64,000 nucleotides of DNA from Marinoscillum furvescens DSM 4134 (GCF_003386095.1 NZ_QREG01000004.1:284929-348928); one strand, 5' to 3'. Shown: positions 45,198-54,439, counted from the stretch's first letter. Notes: generated by a model from the sequence alone, not told the origin. Made by a program: numbers and translations.

Positions 45198-46748
45198 ATG
45201 AGAAGAAGATCATTTTTACGACATGTTACACACTCGCTAGCCGTACCAGGAGTGCTGGGTTCGATGGGCTTTCGGATGCCCGGCCCCAATTCGCTGCCTT
45301 CGCTGCTGCGCATGGCCGCAGATCAGGATCGTGTGCTGGTACTGGTTTTCCTCGAAGGAGGAAATGATGGGCTCAACACGGTAGTGCCACTGGATCAACT
45401 GTCCGTGCTCAACAAATTAAGACCGCATGTGATTTTGCCCGAGGAACGATTGCATAGACTTCCAGATGCGGATATCGGCTTGCATCCGGCCCTGGGAGGA
45501 TTAAAGTCACTTTACAATGAAAACCGGCTTCAGGTCATCCAAAATGTAGGCTATCCCGCGCAAAACTATTCACACTTTCGCTCTACTGACATTTGGATGA
45601 GCGGCTCCGACTCGGATGAGCTGATCAACTCAGGATGGACTGGCAGGTACCTGGCTGATGAGTTTCCGGGCTATCCAGAGGCATTTCCTAACGATGATAT
45701 GGCTGACCCGCTTTCCATCGAAATGGGTTATGGCAGTTCGTTACTTTTTCAAGGGCCACAGTCCACCATGAGTATGGTGATAGGAGATCCTAATTCGTTT
45801 TACGAACTGGTAGACAATGAAGAACCCGAAGTGCCCGATACACTGGCGGGTGATAAGCTGCGCTACATTCGGCTCATAGCCAAACAATCTCAGCAGTATG
45901 GTGAGGTGGTGACTGCCGCTGCACACAAGGTGAAAAAACAACAAGATTTCCCTCAAACCTATATTGGTCAGCAGCTACAGATCGTATCTCGACTAATAGC
46001 CGGAGGGCTCCGTACGCCGCTTTATTTGGTGCGCCTGGGAGGGTTTGATACACACGATGCTCAGGTAGAAGAAGGCGATCACACCACCGGAGAGCACAAT
46101 GAGCTGCTCACCCAGCTAGATGAAGCAGTAATGGCTTTTATGAAAGACCTGGAGTATCAGGGTACGGATGATAAAGTGCTGGGGATGACGTTTTCAGAGT
46201 TTGGCAGGCGCATCGTTTCCAATGCCAGTCTGGGAACTGATCACGGGGCCGCGGCACCTATGTTTTTCTTCGGCAATGCCGTGAAAGGCGGGGTGGTTGG
46301 CAACAACCCACAGCTCTCGTCTTCAATGTCTTATGATGATAACCTGCCGTGGGAGTTTGATTTTCGGCAGCTATATGGATCCGTGATGGACCAGTGGCTC
46401 GGTGCTTCTAATGACCGCATCCAAAACGCACTATTTGACACCTATGACCCTGTGGAGATCATTGGCAACCGGGCCAGGCTACTAGCAGGCCAAAAACCTG
46501 AGACGCGAGGAATAATAGTGTATCCTAATCCACTGAATGGGCATGCCACTATACGAGTGAGTGCCACTCAGGAACCTGTGGCCATTCAGTTGATAGACTT
46601 GCAAGGCAGAAGGCTCGAAACGATGTATACGGGAGTAATAGCTGGCGAGCAGTCGTTCCAATGGGATACCCACCGATTGCCGAGAGGAAAATACTTTGTG
46701 ACAGTTACCGGGCAAAATACGCGGCGGGTGTTTCCTGTGGTGAAGTAG
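45198..46748 (+). CDS. DUF1501 domain-containing, T9SS-sorted protein
   Basis: A 516-residue partner of the preceding gene. The N-terminus RRRSFLRHV resembles a twin-arginine signal (RRxFL). DUF1501 (alkaline-phosphatase-like fold) shows VLVFLEGGNDGLNTVVP, GGFDTHDAQ, and TDHGAAAPMFFFG. The last ~85 residues, NPLNGHATIRVSATQEP through PRGKYFVTVTGQNTRRVF, fit a T9SS type A C-terminal sorting domain. So it is exported, probably to the surface. Confidence 0.9.
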   Translation: MRRRSFLRHVTHSLAVPGVLGSMGFRMPGPNSLPSLLRMAADQDRVLVLVFLEGGNDGLNTVVPLDQLSVLNKLRPHVILPEERLHRLPDADIGLHPALGGLKSLYNENRLQVIQNVGYPAQNYSHFRSTDIWMSGSDSDELINSGWTGRYLADEFPGYPEAFPNDDMADPLSIEMGYGSSLLFQGPQSTMSMVIGDPNSFYELVDNEEPEVPDTLAGDKLRYIRLIAKQSQQYGEVVTAAAHKVKKQQDFPQTYIGQQLQIVSRLIAGGLRTPLYLVRLGGFDTHDAQVEEGDHTTGEHNELLTQLDEAVMAFMKDLEYQGTDDKVLGMTFSEFGRRIVSNASLGTDHGAAAPMFFFGNAVKGGVVGNNPQLSSSMSYDDNLPWEFDFRQLYGSVMDQWLGASNDRIQNALFDTYDPVEIIGNRARLLAGQKPETRGIIVYPNPLNGHATIRVSATQEPVAIQLIDLQGRRLETMYTGVIAGEQSFQWDTHRLPRGKYFVTVTGQNTRRVFPVVK

Positions 46749-46810
46749 AAGTTAGCGGTTTAAGGTTTAATAGGTATTTTAGAGGTAAAAGTGAATAACT
46801 ACTTAAACCT

Positions 46811-47341
46811 ATGAAATATCTTTTTTTATGGATAGCTCTCACGTTTTCCTTAGTGCTTCATGCACAGTTTACTGCCAAGTTAGATCTGGAAATAGCTGAA
46901 CTAGCTGCTAAAAAGCAACTGGACGGGATAGCGAAAGATGACTATTTTACCACTCTGAAAGAACTGGCAAACCAGAATGTCGAGGCGGAGCTAAACAACT
47001 ATTTACAAGGAGCCTGGTGGAGGTACTCGCATTCCGTTTACCCAGACCGGAAGGAGGTGCGTTTGAGTAATGCACGTGGAATCTTGAAGTTTTTAAACAG
47101 CGAGGATGCCTATTACATAAAAAGGAATGAAAAGGACACGGTCTGGTGCGATTGGAATTTTGACGAAGGTAGGCTACTGCTCAGCCGGTATGCTGATAAA
47201 TCCAAAACCGACCAACCGATGGTAGAGCCGTTTGGGGTGCATTCCATTTCCGAGAAGCGCCTTGTGCTTTTAGCCTTAGCCAGAAGTAAAGCCTATCCTG
47301 GCAAGTACAGGTCCATCTTTCATGTATATTTTCGGAGGTAA
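46811..47341 (+). CDS. Secreted hypothetical protein, 176 aa
   Basis: An unrecognised protein with a signal peptide (LFLWIALTFSLVLHAQ) and a mature part with a helical first half (LDLEIAELAAKKQLDGIAKD) and a beta-rich second half with several Trp/Tyr (NYLQGAWWRYSHSVYPD, TVWCDWNFDEG). No enzyme motif seen. It lies between the DUF1501 gene and the DUF4407 gene, 62 and 85 bp away. Confidence 0.7.
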   Translation: MKYLFLWIALTFSLVLHAQFTAKLDLEIAELAAKKQLDGIAKDDYFTTLKELANQNVEAELNNYLQGAWWRYSHSVYPDRKEVRLSNARGILKFLNSEDAYYIKRNEKDTVWCDWNFDEGRLLLSRYADKSKTDQPMVEPFGVHSISEKRLVLLALARSKAYPGKYRSIFHVYFRR

Positions 47342-47426
47342 TCAGCCAGACCTTTATCGAACAAAAGCGCATTTTGTACGCTGATGGACAAGATAACATC
47401 TGCTCTTTTCCATCGTTCAAATTTTC

Positions 47427-48479
47427 ATGAACAGGTTAAAAACATTCTTTTGGTTGTGCGCTGGAGCCAACCGAGAAATCCTCTCCAGGTGTCCTTCTGA
47501 GTCTAGTAAATATGTAGGTATAGGTGCTACGATCTTCTTTACAGGAGTTTTTGCGGCGCTGGCGGGTGGGTATGCCCTCTATACTGTATTTGATAGCTAT
47601 CTGGCGGCAGCTTTTTTTGGATTGCTTTGGGGGCTGATGATTTTTAACCTGGATCGGTTTATTGTTTCGAGCATGCGCAAAAACGATGAGCCTCTACAGG
47701 AGTTTTATCAGGTGTTACCCCGATTGGTGCTGGCCCTGGTGATCTCCATTGTGATAGCCAAGCCTTTGGAACTAAAGGTATTTGAGAAAGAAGTGAATGC
47801 AGAAATCGCATTGATGGTACAGGAAGATCAGGCCCTCAGAGAGCTGGTAGTAAAGGATCGTTTTGTGGCCTCACGCAACCGCCTACAGGCGGACATAGCT
47901 CTGCTAAAAAGTGAGCTTACTGAAAAAGCTGACCGGAGAGATGAGCTTCGGCGCATTGCTCGTGAGGAAGCTGACGGTACAGGAGGTACGGGCCAGCGAA
48001 ATGCCGGTCCTATTTACCGCATCAAAAAAGCGGATGCAGACAGGGCAGAGGAGGAGCTTAATGGCCTGGTAGCTGCAAATACACCGCTCATTCGAGAGAA
48101 AGAAGAGGCTTTGAAAGCTTTGAACCAACGCGAGCAGGCGGAACTGCAGTCATTAGAAGCTAATCAGCTTACCGGATTGGCCTCTCGCATAGAGGCGCTG
48201 GACAGACTGACTACCAAAAGTTCAGCAGTTCATTTAGCACATTGGTTTATCATGCTCTTGTTTTTGGTGGTAGAAACTGCCCCAATTTTTGTGAAACTTA
48301 TAGCTCAAAGAGGACCTTACGATTATGTGCTAAAAACAGAGGAGTACGGTTTTGAAGCATTTCACCATGAAGACCTTGCTCAGATGGTTTCAGAAATTAA
48401 GAAGCGGACTACAAAACTGACAGAAGAAGAGGTGGAGTATCTGCATGCGCGCTTGCAGCTGGGCTTGAACAGGAGCTGA
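47427..48479 (+). CDS. DUF4407 membrane protein
   Basis: A 350-residue protein of the DUF4407 family. N-terminal FFWLCAGANREIL, then a pair of TM helices (YVGIGATIFFTGVFAALAGG; FGLLWGLMIFNLDRFIVSS), a third TM around LPRLVLALVISIVIA, a long charged coiled-coil of about 130 residues, and a fourth TM (HWFIMLLFLVVETAPIFVKL) before a charged tail. Layout suggests a periplasmic or cytoplasmic coil held between membrane anchors. Function unknown. Confidence 0.88.
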   Translation: MNRLKTFFWLCAGANREILSRCPSESSKYVGIGATIFFTGVFAALAGGYALYTVFDSYLAAAFFGLLWGLMIFNLDRFIVSSMRKNDEPLQEFYQVLPRLVLALVISIVIAKPLELKVFEKEVNAEIALMVQEDQALRELVVKDRFVASRNRLQADIALLKSELTEKADRRDELRRIAREEADGTGGTGQRNAGPIYRIKKADADRAEEELNGLVAANTPLIREKEEALKALNQREQAELQSLEANQLTGLASRIEALDRLTTKSSAVHLAHWFIMLLFLVVETAPIFVKLIAQRGPYDYVLKTEEYGFEAFHHEDLAQMVSEIKKRTTKLTEEEVEYLHARLQLGLNRS

Positions 48480-48634
48480 GTAAATAGTGGTGACACATGA
48501 TTTGTGAAAGTTCGATAGGTGGAAAAATGGGAGCCCGAAAATGCTTGTTCAGGCCAATAGTTTGCGCAAAGGATTGCTTATGCAATACTCTGGGATAGTG
48601 ATCACTTTAGTGTTAAACCAAAACACTAAAACTT

Positions 48635-50317
48635 ATGATTACACTAACCAAAGCCTGGAGAATGTCCCGGGTTTATGTGATGGGCATGCTTTTTATCGGA
48701 GCGGCGACATCATGTGATGATAAAGAAGATGCGCTTCCCGAACTGAAGGCTGATTTTACAGCGAGTGTTTCACAGATCACTGCGGGTGATGAGGTGACAT
48801 TTACGAGTAGCGTAGAGGGCGAAGGTGATGCTTACCTGTGGACATTTGAGGGGGGTACTCCTGCCTCATCTACAGAGGCTAATCCAAAAGTGACTTATGC
48901 TACAGCTGGCAAATTTGATGTAACACTGGAAGTAACTCGCACAGCTGATGAAGCGAGCGTAACGACGAAGAAAGAAGAGTTCATAACAGTAGATGAACCG
49001 CTCAGCGTAACGGCCGCTTTTACTGCTGACATGCAGGAAATAGAGCAAGGCCAATCGATCACGTTTACCAACACTACTACGAGCAATGGCTCAGGAGCCA
49101 CTTTAGAATGGGTTTTTGAAGGGGGTACACCGGAGACATCTACAGATGCCGAAGTGACCGTAACCTATGCTGCGGCAGGTACCTACGACGTAATGCTCAT
49201 CGCTTCAGAAGAAGACGTGGTGGATACCTTGAGTAAAACAGATTTTGTTACCGTTTCGGCACTGAATGCTTCGTTTGACATGTCCGCGGCTTCCGTTTTT
49301 AAAGGGGAGTCCGTCACCTTTACCAGCACCAGTACAGCAGGAGCTACGCTGAGCTGGGCTTTCGAAGGCGGTACGCCCGCTACCTCTACCGATAGTGAGG
49401 TGACCGTAGCATACGAAACAGTAGGCATCTACGATGTAACACTCGTGGTGACTAAAAACGGCATAGCCGTAACCGAAACGAAAGTAGATGCCATTGAAGT
49501 AAAAGAGCTGCAGGCTGCGGCTTTTGTGAGTGCTAAGCTGGCGACTGATGGAGCAAGTATTTCGCTCACTTATGACAAGGAACTCAACGATCCTTCGGGA
49601 GAGGTGGCAGCTTTTACCGTTAAAGTAAATGGCACAGCTTCACAGGTGTCTTCGGTTTCCTTGGCTGATGGTGATGCCAAAACACTAGTAGTTTCTCTGG
49701 CGACAGCTATAACTGCTGGTCAGACAATTTCTGTTTCCTATACTCCGGGAATCACGGCAAAGGATGGGGCAGCCGTATCAGCACTTACTGATCAGTCGGT
49801 AACTAACTCCCTCGGGGGTGGTGGTAGCACCGATGGCAACCTGGTTACCAATTTTGACCTGGACTTTGAGACTGTATCTGATATCAGTACTGTATTTACG
49901 GAGTTTGGAGGTGACAAGCCCACTGGTGCTACCAGAGCTGTAAGTGATGCACAAGCCTCTGTAGGCTCAAAAAGTGTTCATGTAATGGTGCCTGCTGACG
50001 GCAATGCCGTAATTACTACACTGACATCTAGTTCTGCTTTTACGCTGGACGCCAGCAAAACCTATACGTTTTCATTTGATGTTTATACGGTTTCCCAAGG
50101 TGCAGAATTTACCGTTAGAGTACAGCCACTGAGTGGTTGGGCGGAAAATAAAATCTGGACCGGTCCGGCAGCCATGAAAATTGAAGAATGGAATAAACGT
50201 GAATGGGATGTAAGCGGCGCAGATATTGCTGAAGGTAAATTCCATATCCAGTTTATATCTAAGGTAGATGCAGCCTGTGAATACTATTTGGATAATTTTA
50301 TAATTAAAGAAAAATAG
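48635..50317 (+). CDS. PKD-domain lipoprotein with carbohydrate-binding-like end
   Basis: A 560-residue lipoprotein (AATSC at about residue 27). It has three PKD-type repeats (each with LW/EW-x-FEGGTP-x-x-ST and YDVTL), then an immunoglobulin-like SwmB-like segment (SAKLATDGASISLTYDKELN ... SVSYTPGITAKDG), a Gly-Ser linker, and a C-terminal jelly-roll of ~150 residues resembling carbohydrate-binding modules (ending AACEYYLDNFIIKEK). Probably a surface protein that binds a polysaccharide. The three PKD repeats are near-identical in places, suggesting recent internal duplication. Confidence 0.87.
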   Translation: MITLTKAWRMSRVYVMGMLFIGAATSCDDKEDALPELKADFTASVSQITAGDEVTFTSSVEGEGDAYLWTFEGGTPASSTEANPKVTYATAGKFDVTLEVTRTADEASVTTKKEEFITVDEPLSVTAAFTADMQEIEQGQSITFTNTTTSNGSGATLEWVFEGGTPETSTDAEVTVTYAAAGTYDVMLIASEEDVVDTLSKTDFVTVSALNASFDMSAASVFKGESVTFTSTSTAGATLSWAFEGGTPATSTDSEVTVAYETVGIYDVTLVVTKNGIAVTETKVDAIEVKELQAAAFVSAKLATDGASISLTYDKELNDPSGEVAAFTVKVNGTASQVSSVSLADGDAKTLVVSLATAITAGQTISVSYTPGITAKDGAAVSALTDQSVTNSLGGGGSTDGNLVTNFDLDFETVSDISTVFTEFGGDKPTGATRAVSDAQASVGSKSVHVMVPADGNAVITTLTSSSAFTLDASKTYTFSFDVYTVSQGAEFTVRVQPLSGWAENKIWTGPAAMKIEEWNKREWDVSGADIAEGKFHIQFISKVDAACEYYLDNFIIKEK

Positions 50318-50339
50318 CAGATAAAGGTAAGCATTTTTT

Positions 50340-50394
50340 AAAGGCTGTCTCGAAGCGCCCTGTGTTTGAGGTGTTTGGTGGCAGCCTTTTTTTG
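50340..50394. terminator. Terminator between convergent PKD and serine hydrolase genes
   Basis: AAAGGCTG at 50340-50347 pairs with CAGCCTTT at 50382-50389 around a longer loop, with T-runs after it; usable in both directions. Confidence 0.65.
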
Positions 50395-50405
50395 AAGTAG
50401 AGATT

Positions 50406-51431
50406 CTACCTACTCAGAATTTTTACAATTCTACTGTTGATGATTTCGGAGAGGTTCCAGTAGTATAGCCTGGAGTCTGTAGTGCTGTAAAACACCACTA
50501 CCACGGCATCCAGGTCTTGGTGATAAGCTGCAAAACTCTGGTAGCCGGGTACCCAGCCTCCGTGTTCGTATTCGTAAATGGAAGCATAGATGGCTTGTTC
50601 GCCGGCATCAAACACCGAGCCCTCGTTTAAGGCTCTGAGAAAGATACCCACATCCTCTGCCGTGGCATGCATGCCATGGTCGTTTCCTTTCAGGTCTTCA
50701 GGGTACCCTACGTGGTAGCCACTCATCACATCGTCTGCATTCACTGCTTGCAAGGAGCTATAGGTATTTTTTAGCTGTAGACGGTCGAGGATTTCTTTTT
50801 GAATAAACTGATAGTTGTCATAGCCAAGCGCATCATCCATGATCTTGTTTAGCAGCAAGTAGTTGGTGTTGCAGTAGGCGTAATCTTCACCGGGCTCGAA
50901 TTGGGCGGGCATGTTAGCGATCAGGGCCAGACTTTCTTCATAAGTGCCAGTGGGTGCAGCCCAAAAGCCGGGGGCATCCGTGAAATTGGGGATGCCACTT
51001 CGGTGCTGGACCATGTGTCTCAACGTGATGCGGTCAGCATATTCGATTTTTCCGTCAAGGTCGGGTAAGTAGTCTGCGAGGGTTTTTTCTAAAGATAGTT
51101 GGCCGCTATGGACGAGCTTGGTGACGGCTACTACATCGTAGAGTTTACTGATGCTCGCAATCTTAAATAGCGCATCTGGTCTGGCCGGAGTTTTTGCCTC
51201 CCGATCATGCCAGCCTGATGCAAGGTATTGCGGAGGATTTCCACCCTGGTGTACATAGGCAATCACACCTTCAAACCCATGCTGCACGGCTTCATCTAGC
51301 TGCTCCTGCACGGTGTCTGGCAGCGGTAGGATCCACGCCTTTACCAGGAGCCAGGGCACAAAAAACAAAGAAATCACTGTGCCAACAAGCAGTGCGATGC
51401 GGATGAGGAGCGTGGTTTGTTTTTTGGTCAT
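50406..51431 (-). CDS. Serine hydrolase, class C beta-lactamase-like
   Basis: A 341-residue penicillin-binding-protein-like hydrolase. One TM at the N-terminus (TTLLIRIALLVGTVISLFF) anchors it. The catalytic SxxK is SISK (in KIASISKLYDVV), the second YxN element is YCN in DYAYCNTNYLLLNKIM, and the third box HGG is HGGWVPGY. Members cleave peptides or esters, not necessarily beta-lactams. It is the last ordinary chromosomal gene before the accessory region. Confidence 0.9.
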   Translation of the reverse strand: MTKKQTTLLIRIALLVGTVISLFFVPWLLVKAWILPLPDTVQEQLDEAVQHGFEGVIAYVHQGGNPPQYLASGWHDREAKTPARPDALFKIASISKLYDVVAVTKLVHSGQLSLEKTLADYLPDLDGKIEYADRITLRHMVQHRSGIPNFTDAPGFWAAPTGTYEESLALIANMPAQFEPGEDYAYCNTNYLLLNKIMDDALGYDNYQFIQKEILDRLQLKNTYSSLQAVNADDVMSGYHVGYPEDLKGNDHGMHATAEDVGIFLRALNEGSVFDAGEQAIYASIYEYEHGGWVPGYQSFAAYHQDLDAVVVVFYSTTDSRLYYWNLSEIINSRIVKILSR

Positions 51432-51574
51432 GTTTCAGTAGAGGCAAAAGCCTGTCGTTTCAAGGGGCTGTGTTCCATCAAAGCTAGTTTTATTTTTGGT
51501 TATAGGCGGTGGTAGTGGTTATTACGGTCTAACCGTGCCGGTGATTTCGGCGATATGGTGCCACTCTGAAAGGT

Positions 51575-51965
51575 TAATGTCGTAAAGGAATTACATAAGC
51601 TCGCCTTTCATAATAAGACACAGCGAGGGATACAGGATTTGGCTACCTTGCTCAATCCCAAAATCCGGGACTGGGTTCATTATTATGGAGCGATAAGTCG
51701 GAAAAGTCTAGGTCCAGTATTCTACTACCTACACCATCGCATGATCCGGTGGATATTGAACAAATACAAGCGATTTAAAGGTAGCAAGTTGAAAGCTGTA
51801 GCTTGGTTGAGGCGTGTTGTACATTCATATCCCAACCTGTTTTACCATTGGTCATTGGGTTACAAATTAGTATGACCCTGTAAAGGATTTTGGGAGATTA
51901 TCACGACTATGCGTCCCAGTACGGTTCTGTGAGAGGTTAGGGGTGAAATTCTCCTAATCAACTTG
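51575..51965 (+). pseudogene. 3' fragment of a group II intron (different type from the copy at 54 kb)
   Basis: Open frame from about 51575 to 51875 encodes the maturase (domain X) end of an intron reverse transcriptase: LNPKIRDWVHYYGAISRKSL ... HYNL-type end with Trp and Lys-rich helix (WILNKYKRFKGSKLKAVAWL). The RT palm and YADD are missing, so it is a relic. After the stop the sequence resembles intron domains V-VI (GTACGGTTCTGTGAG, then GGGGTGAAATTCTCC) ending in AACTTGAC at 51965. It stops at the last codon of the toxin gene. Confidence 0.6.
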
Positions 51966-51966
51966 A

Positions 51967-52308
51967 CTATGGAGCTTTTAGTAGTTCGAGGATATCGTCA
52001 GTTTCTGAGTTCAGGTAGTGTTGTATCGTTAGGAGGTTATTCAGAATTAATTCTGATACACTTTGAGTTGTCAGGTTTCCTGTGTTTAGGTAAATGATCT
52101 TCGGAGGTGATCCACGAAGAGCGTTTAGGTCTACAAAATCAGAGTCAAAAGTTACGACAGCAAAACTGTTAAGCCTAGCGTACTCAAAAATTTCAAAATC
52201 TGATGCATCTTCAAGTCCAACGAATCTGACTTGTTCGCATTCAGTAAAATCGTCAGGCAGTTTCTTGAGGATTTTTGGAGAGATATTTTGATCGAAAAGA
52301 AGCTTCAC
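51967..52308 (-). CDS. DUF5615 (PIN-like) toxin
   Basis: A 113-residue protein of the DUF5615 family, PIN-like nuclease toxins usually paired with DUF433. Conserved features are KLLFDQNISPKI at the N-terminus, VGLEDASDFEIFEYARLN, and FAVVTFDSDFVDL with acidic residues. The start is taken as GTG at 52308, which overlaps the antitoxin stop in a GTGA junction and begins exactly at the family N-terminus; the longer frame to 52356 would lie inside DUF433. Its stop sits at the end of the intron relic. Confidence 0.82.
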   Translation of the reverse strand: MKLLFDQNISPKILKKLPDDFTECEQVRFVGLEDASDFEIFEYARLNSFAVVTFDSDFVDLNALRGSPPKIIYLNTGNLTTQSVSELILNNLLTIQHYLNSETDDILELLKAP

Positions 52309-52526
52309 TGAACTGAGATCAGTCGTCGTTCCTTGTCTGCAGCATAAGCAAGACAAGCATCAATCATTTTATCAGTTACCTCTTCAAAATCAGATTTGAT
52401 ATCCTCTCTGCTCATACCGTTCGAGAGCCAGTTAAGCACATCATAGACTGAAATCCGGGTCCCCTTAATTGTTGGTTTGCCAAATCTCTTGTCAGCTCTG
52501 ATTTCTAAAACTTCTTGATAGTTCAT
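52305..52526 (-). CDS. DUF433 antitoxin
   Basis: A 73-residue helix-turn-helix-like protein of the DUF433 family: RFGKPTIKGTRISVYDVLNWL followed by GMSREDIKSDFEEVTDKMIDACLAYA. These proteins are the antitoxin half of DUF433/DUF5615 modules. Stop overlaps the toxin start. Such modules are common passengers of integron cassette arrays, consistent with the neighbours. Confidence 0.85.
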   Translation of the reverse strand: MNYQEVLEIRADKRFGKPTIKGTRISVYDVLNWLSNGMSREDIKSDFEEVTDKMIDACLAYAADKERRLISVQ

Positions 52527-52557
52527 ATAGTAAAGATACGAAAACCTGATATGATGA

Positions 52558-52566
52558 GTTAAGTGC
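52558..52566. other. Possible orphan cassette core site
   Basis: GTTAAGTGC (followed by TGGTG) fits GTTRRRY and matches 12 of 14 bases of the core at 61954 (GTTAGGTGCTGGCG). No palindrome follows on either side; it may be what is left of a cassette end. Confidence 0.25.
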
Positions 52567-52602
52567 TGGTGTAAACAAAAAAGGATGCGTATCTAGCATG
52601 AC

Positions 52603-52616
52603 CGGGGCGCGTAGCC
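52603..52616 (+). repeat. 14-nt mini-insertion, relic copy
   Basis: CGGGGCGCGTAGCC between the Asp (GAC) and Trp (TGG) codons of the RT C-terminus; same position as the element at 56066. Confidence 0.7.
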
Positions 52617-52712
52617 TGGAAGAAACCCGAACGCAAGCGAAAGAACCTAATCCGGCTAGGGATGGACAGAGACAGAGCGTATGCTTATAGCAGAACCAGA
52701 ATAGGCGGATGG

Positions 52713-52740
52713 CTAGGCGCCCCCGGCTAGGCGCCCCCGG
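52713..52740 (+). repeat. Tandem pair of 14-nt mini-insertions
   Basis: Two exact copies of CTAGGCGCCCCCGG, between TGG and GCT codons. The full intron has one copy at 56176. Confidence 0.75.
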
Positions 52741-52942
52741 GCTGTAGCTCAAAGCCCCATACTGAGGACGACTATTACATTGTCCAGACTCAGAAGGCGA
52801 GGGTACGAATCGATGCTTTCCTATTACAGTAATACGATTCCTGAGATTCAATGAACCGCCGTATACGCGACCCGTACGTACGGTGGTGTGAGAGGCGCAC
52901 CCCATCAGTTATGACTGGTGGGGCCGTCTACTCGATTATATG

Positions 52943-53149
52943 CTATTTTTTTTGAAATTTAACGAGTAGAAAGTTAGTTCCGATATCAATGAACAAGGCT
53001 AATCCAATACTCATCCAAAAACCTATATCAGATGGATTAAAACTTCCGTATGGCATAAGAGCCATAAATATTGGTATTGATATTATTAACCCAATGATTG
53101 ATACCCACTTATGCTTCTCGTTTAAGAAAATACGCATTATTAGCAACAT
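52943..53149 (-). CDS. Small two-TM membrane protein
   Basis: A 68-residue protein with two hydrophobic helices (VSIIGLIISIPIFMAL and IGFWMSIGLALFIDIG) and a short basic tail. The start is taken at ATG 53149, overlapping the preceding lipoprotein gene by 10 bp; ATG 53137 is another choice. Unrecognised. Small hydrophobic proteins are frequent cassette cargo; an immunity or toxin role would be speculation. Confidence 0.5.
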   Translation of the reverse strand: MLLIMRIFLNEKHKWVSIIGLIISIPIFMALMPYGSFNPSDIGFWMSIGLALFIDIGTNFLLVKFQKK

Positions 53150-54141
53150 TTTATATTTCCAAAAATTACAGAGTAGCAACTTGAGGGGATGCTATTAATC
53201 CATCCATTTCTATAATAGTCATATTGTTGTCGACAACTCGTCTCATGACGTCCTGCCATTTCGGGTCTGAAGCAACTTGTAATGAGATTTGCTGCGACAG
53301 ATGTTGTTGCCCCTCCTATAAAACCTAGAGCACCTCCGAAAACAGCACCTCCAACTGCTCCTGTTGCCGTTCCTAGGCCAGGGAAAACAACTGTTCCGCC
53401 TGTTGCACCTGTAATACCTCCTTTAACTGCCCCTACAGTAAATCCAACCACAGCACCGGCCCATACGCTTCTCCATCCAACATCACATCCCATCACTCTC
53501 CCATTTTGAGCTGAAGTAGAATCATTAAATTCAGGGGCCATTTGCGCGTACATCGCCTGAATACCATCACTACTCATAAAATCCAATAATGCTCGTGTAG
53601 AGGAGGTAAATTCTATTAATTGGATTCTTTCTTCTTCTGTAAGATCATTTGAGTTGTTGAGTTCTTGCTCAAAAGAATCTACAATGTCATAACCTTCATC
53701 AAGGTACTCTAATTCGAAGATTTGATCAGTTAGATGTTTCATAATGATTTTTTGATTCTCACCAAACATTGAAACCGTATCTATTAAATCTCCAATCGAT
53801 TCACTAACTCTTGCATTTTCTATAGTTCCTTGTAGAACACTAGGAGATACCGGAAAAAGACGTATTTCGGAAAGACTAGAGCCTTCAAATTGGTGTTGCA
53901 ACAGCCTTTTTTCCATTCGCACTGATACATTTTCAACTTTAAGTGTTAGTTGAGATTCTTCTTCAGATATTTCTTCTACATCCACAAAATCTAAAGTAGT
54001 AGCGAAATTTAGAGATTCTAGCGTCACCTCCTTAAAATTACTCTTAAGCAACTCTATGTCAGTCGTCTCTAGAGGTTCAACATTAGATGTGTTACACGCC
54101 ACAAGTATTGTGACAAGTGATAGAATAGTGAGTTTTTTCAT
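53140..54141 (-). CDS. Lipoprotein with glycine-zipper region
   Basis: A 333-residue lipoprotein (ILVACN, Cys around residue 16). The first ~210 residues are acidic and helical with no recognised domain. Residues ~230-285 form a glycine-rich stretch (GAVVGFTVGAVKGGITGATGG and GAVGGAVFGGALGFIGG), typical of membrane-inserting glycine zippers. The C-terminus holds five Cys, possibly disulfides. The layout resembles pore-forming or membrane-damaging effectors, but no family is identified. Start at 54141 gives the lipoprotein signal. Confidence 0.6.
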   Translation of the reverse strand: MKKLTILSLVTILVACNTSNVEPLETTDIELLKSNFKEVTLESLNFATTLDFVDVEEISEEESQLTLKVENVSVRMEKRLLQHQFEGSSLSEIRLFPVSPSVLQGTIENARVSESIGDLIDTVSMFGENQKIIMKHLTDQIFELEYLDEGYDIVDSFEQELNNSNDLTEEERIQLIEFTSSTRALLDFMSSDGIQAMYAQMAPEFNDSTSAQNGRVMGCDVGWRSVWAGAVVGFTVGAVKGGITGATGGTVVFPGLGTATGAVGGAVFGGALGFIGGATTSVAANLITSCFRPEMAGRHETSCRQQYDYYRNGWINSIPSSCYSVIFGNIKCC

Positions 54142-54209
54142 TCTTAGGCGTTTTATAAAATTGAACATAAATAATTGATTGTTCAAATATAGCAAGAATT
54201 TTTAATTGC

Positions 54210-54439
54210 ATATAACGACCAGCTATCGGGCGTATGTCCGCAGCTAGTGATTAGCACTAAAGTAGTGAAATCTGCCGAAGCTCACAACGGTTCCAAACGG
54301 CACTGCGTTCAGAAAGTCTAAAAATCCTGCGAGCTAAAAATGGCAGAAAGCACTGCCGATTCCCAGCGGCAGATATCACGGTCGTGTTGCACTGAAACCA
54401 GCCAGAAACCACTAAGACATATGCCCGATCAGCATATGT
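54210..54439. repeat. attC-like palindrome e, left part
   Basis: About 230 bp beginning with ATATAAC and ending with GACATATGCCCGATCAGCATAT at the intron. The outer arms, CGACCAGCTATCGGGCGTAT and CATATGCCCGATCAGCAT, are complementary with few mismatches. The remaining arm bases TAGGC lie beyond the intron at 56429-56435. Nearly identical to the palindrome at 58.3 kb. Confidence 0.65.

Larger units (their letters stand above)
52583..52936 (+). mobile_element. 3' relic of the group IIC-type intron (copy A)
   Basis: About 93 % identical to the last 370 bp of the full intron at 54440-56428, covering the RT C-terminus, domains V and VI and the 3' end CTCGAT. The 5' part is deleted. It carries the same mini-insertion at 52603-52616 and a tandem pair at 52713-52740, but lacks the three inserts found near domain V of the full copy. 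The right exon TATATGC is the start of the cassette that follows. Confidence 0.85.
52937..54217. other. Gene cassette 1
   Basis: Begins (on the plus strand) with TATATGC directly after the intron relic and ends with GCATATAAC at 54208-54216; the ends are complementary, as in integron cassettes. Holds two minus-strand genes: the 333-residue lipoprotein and the two-TM protein. Confidence 0.6.

Noticed and set aside
52492..52905. 137-residue open frame on the minus strand of the intron relic
   Set aside because: It runs antisense to RT and domain V sequence that is conserved between the two copies; the protein has no recognisable motif.
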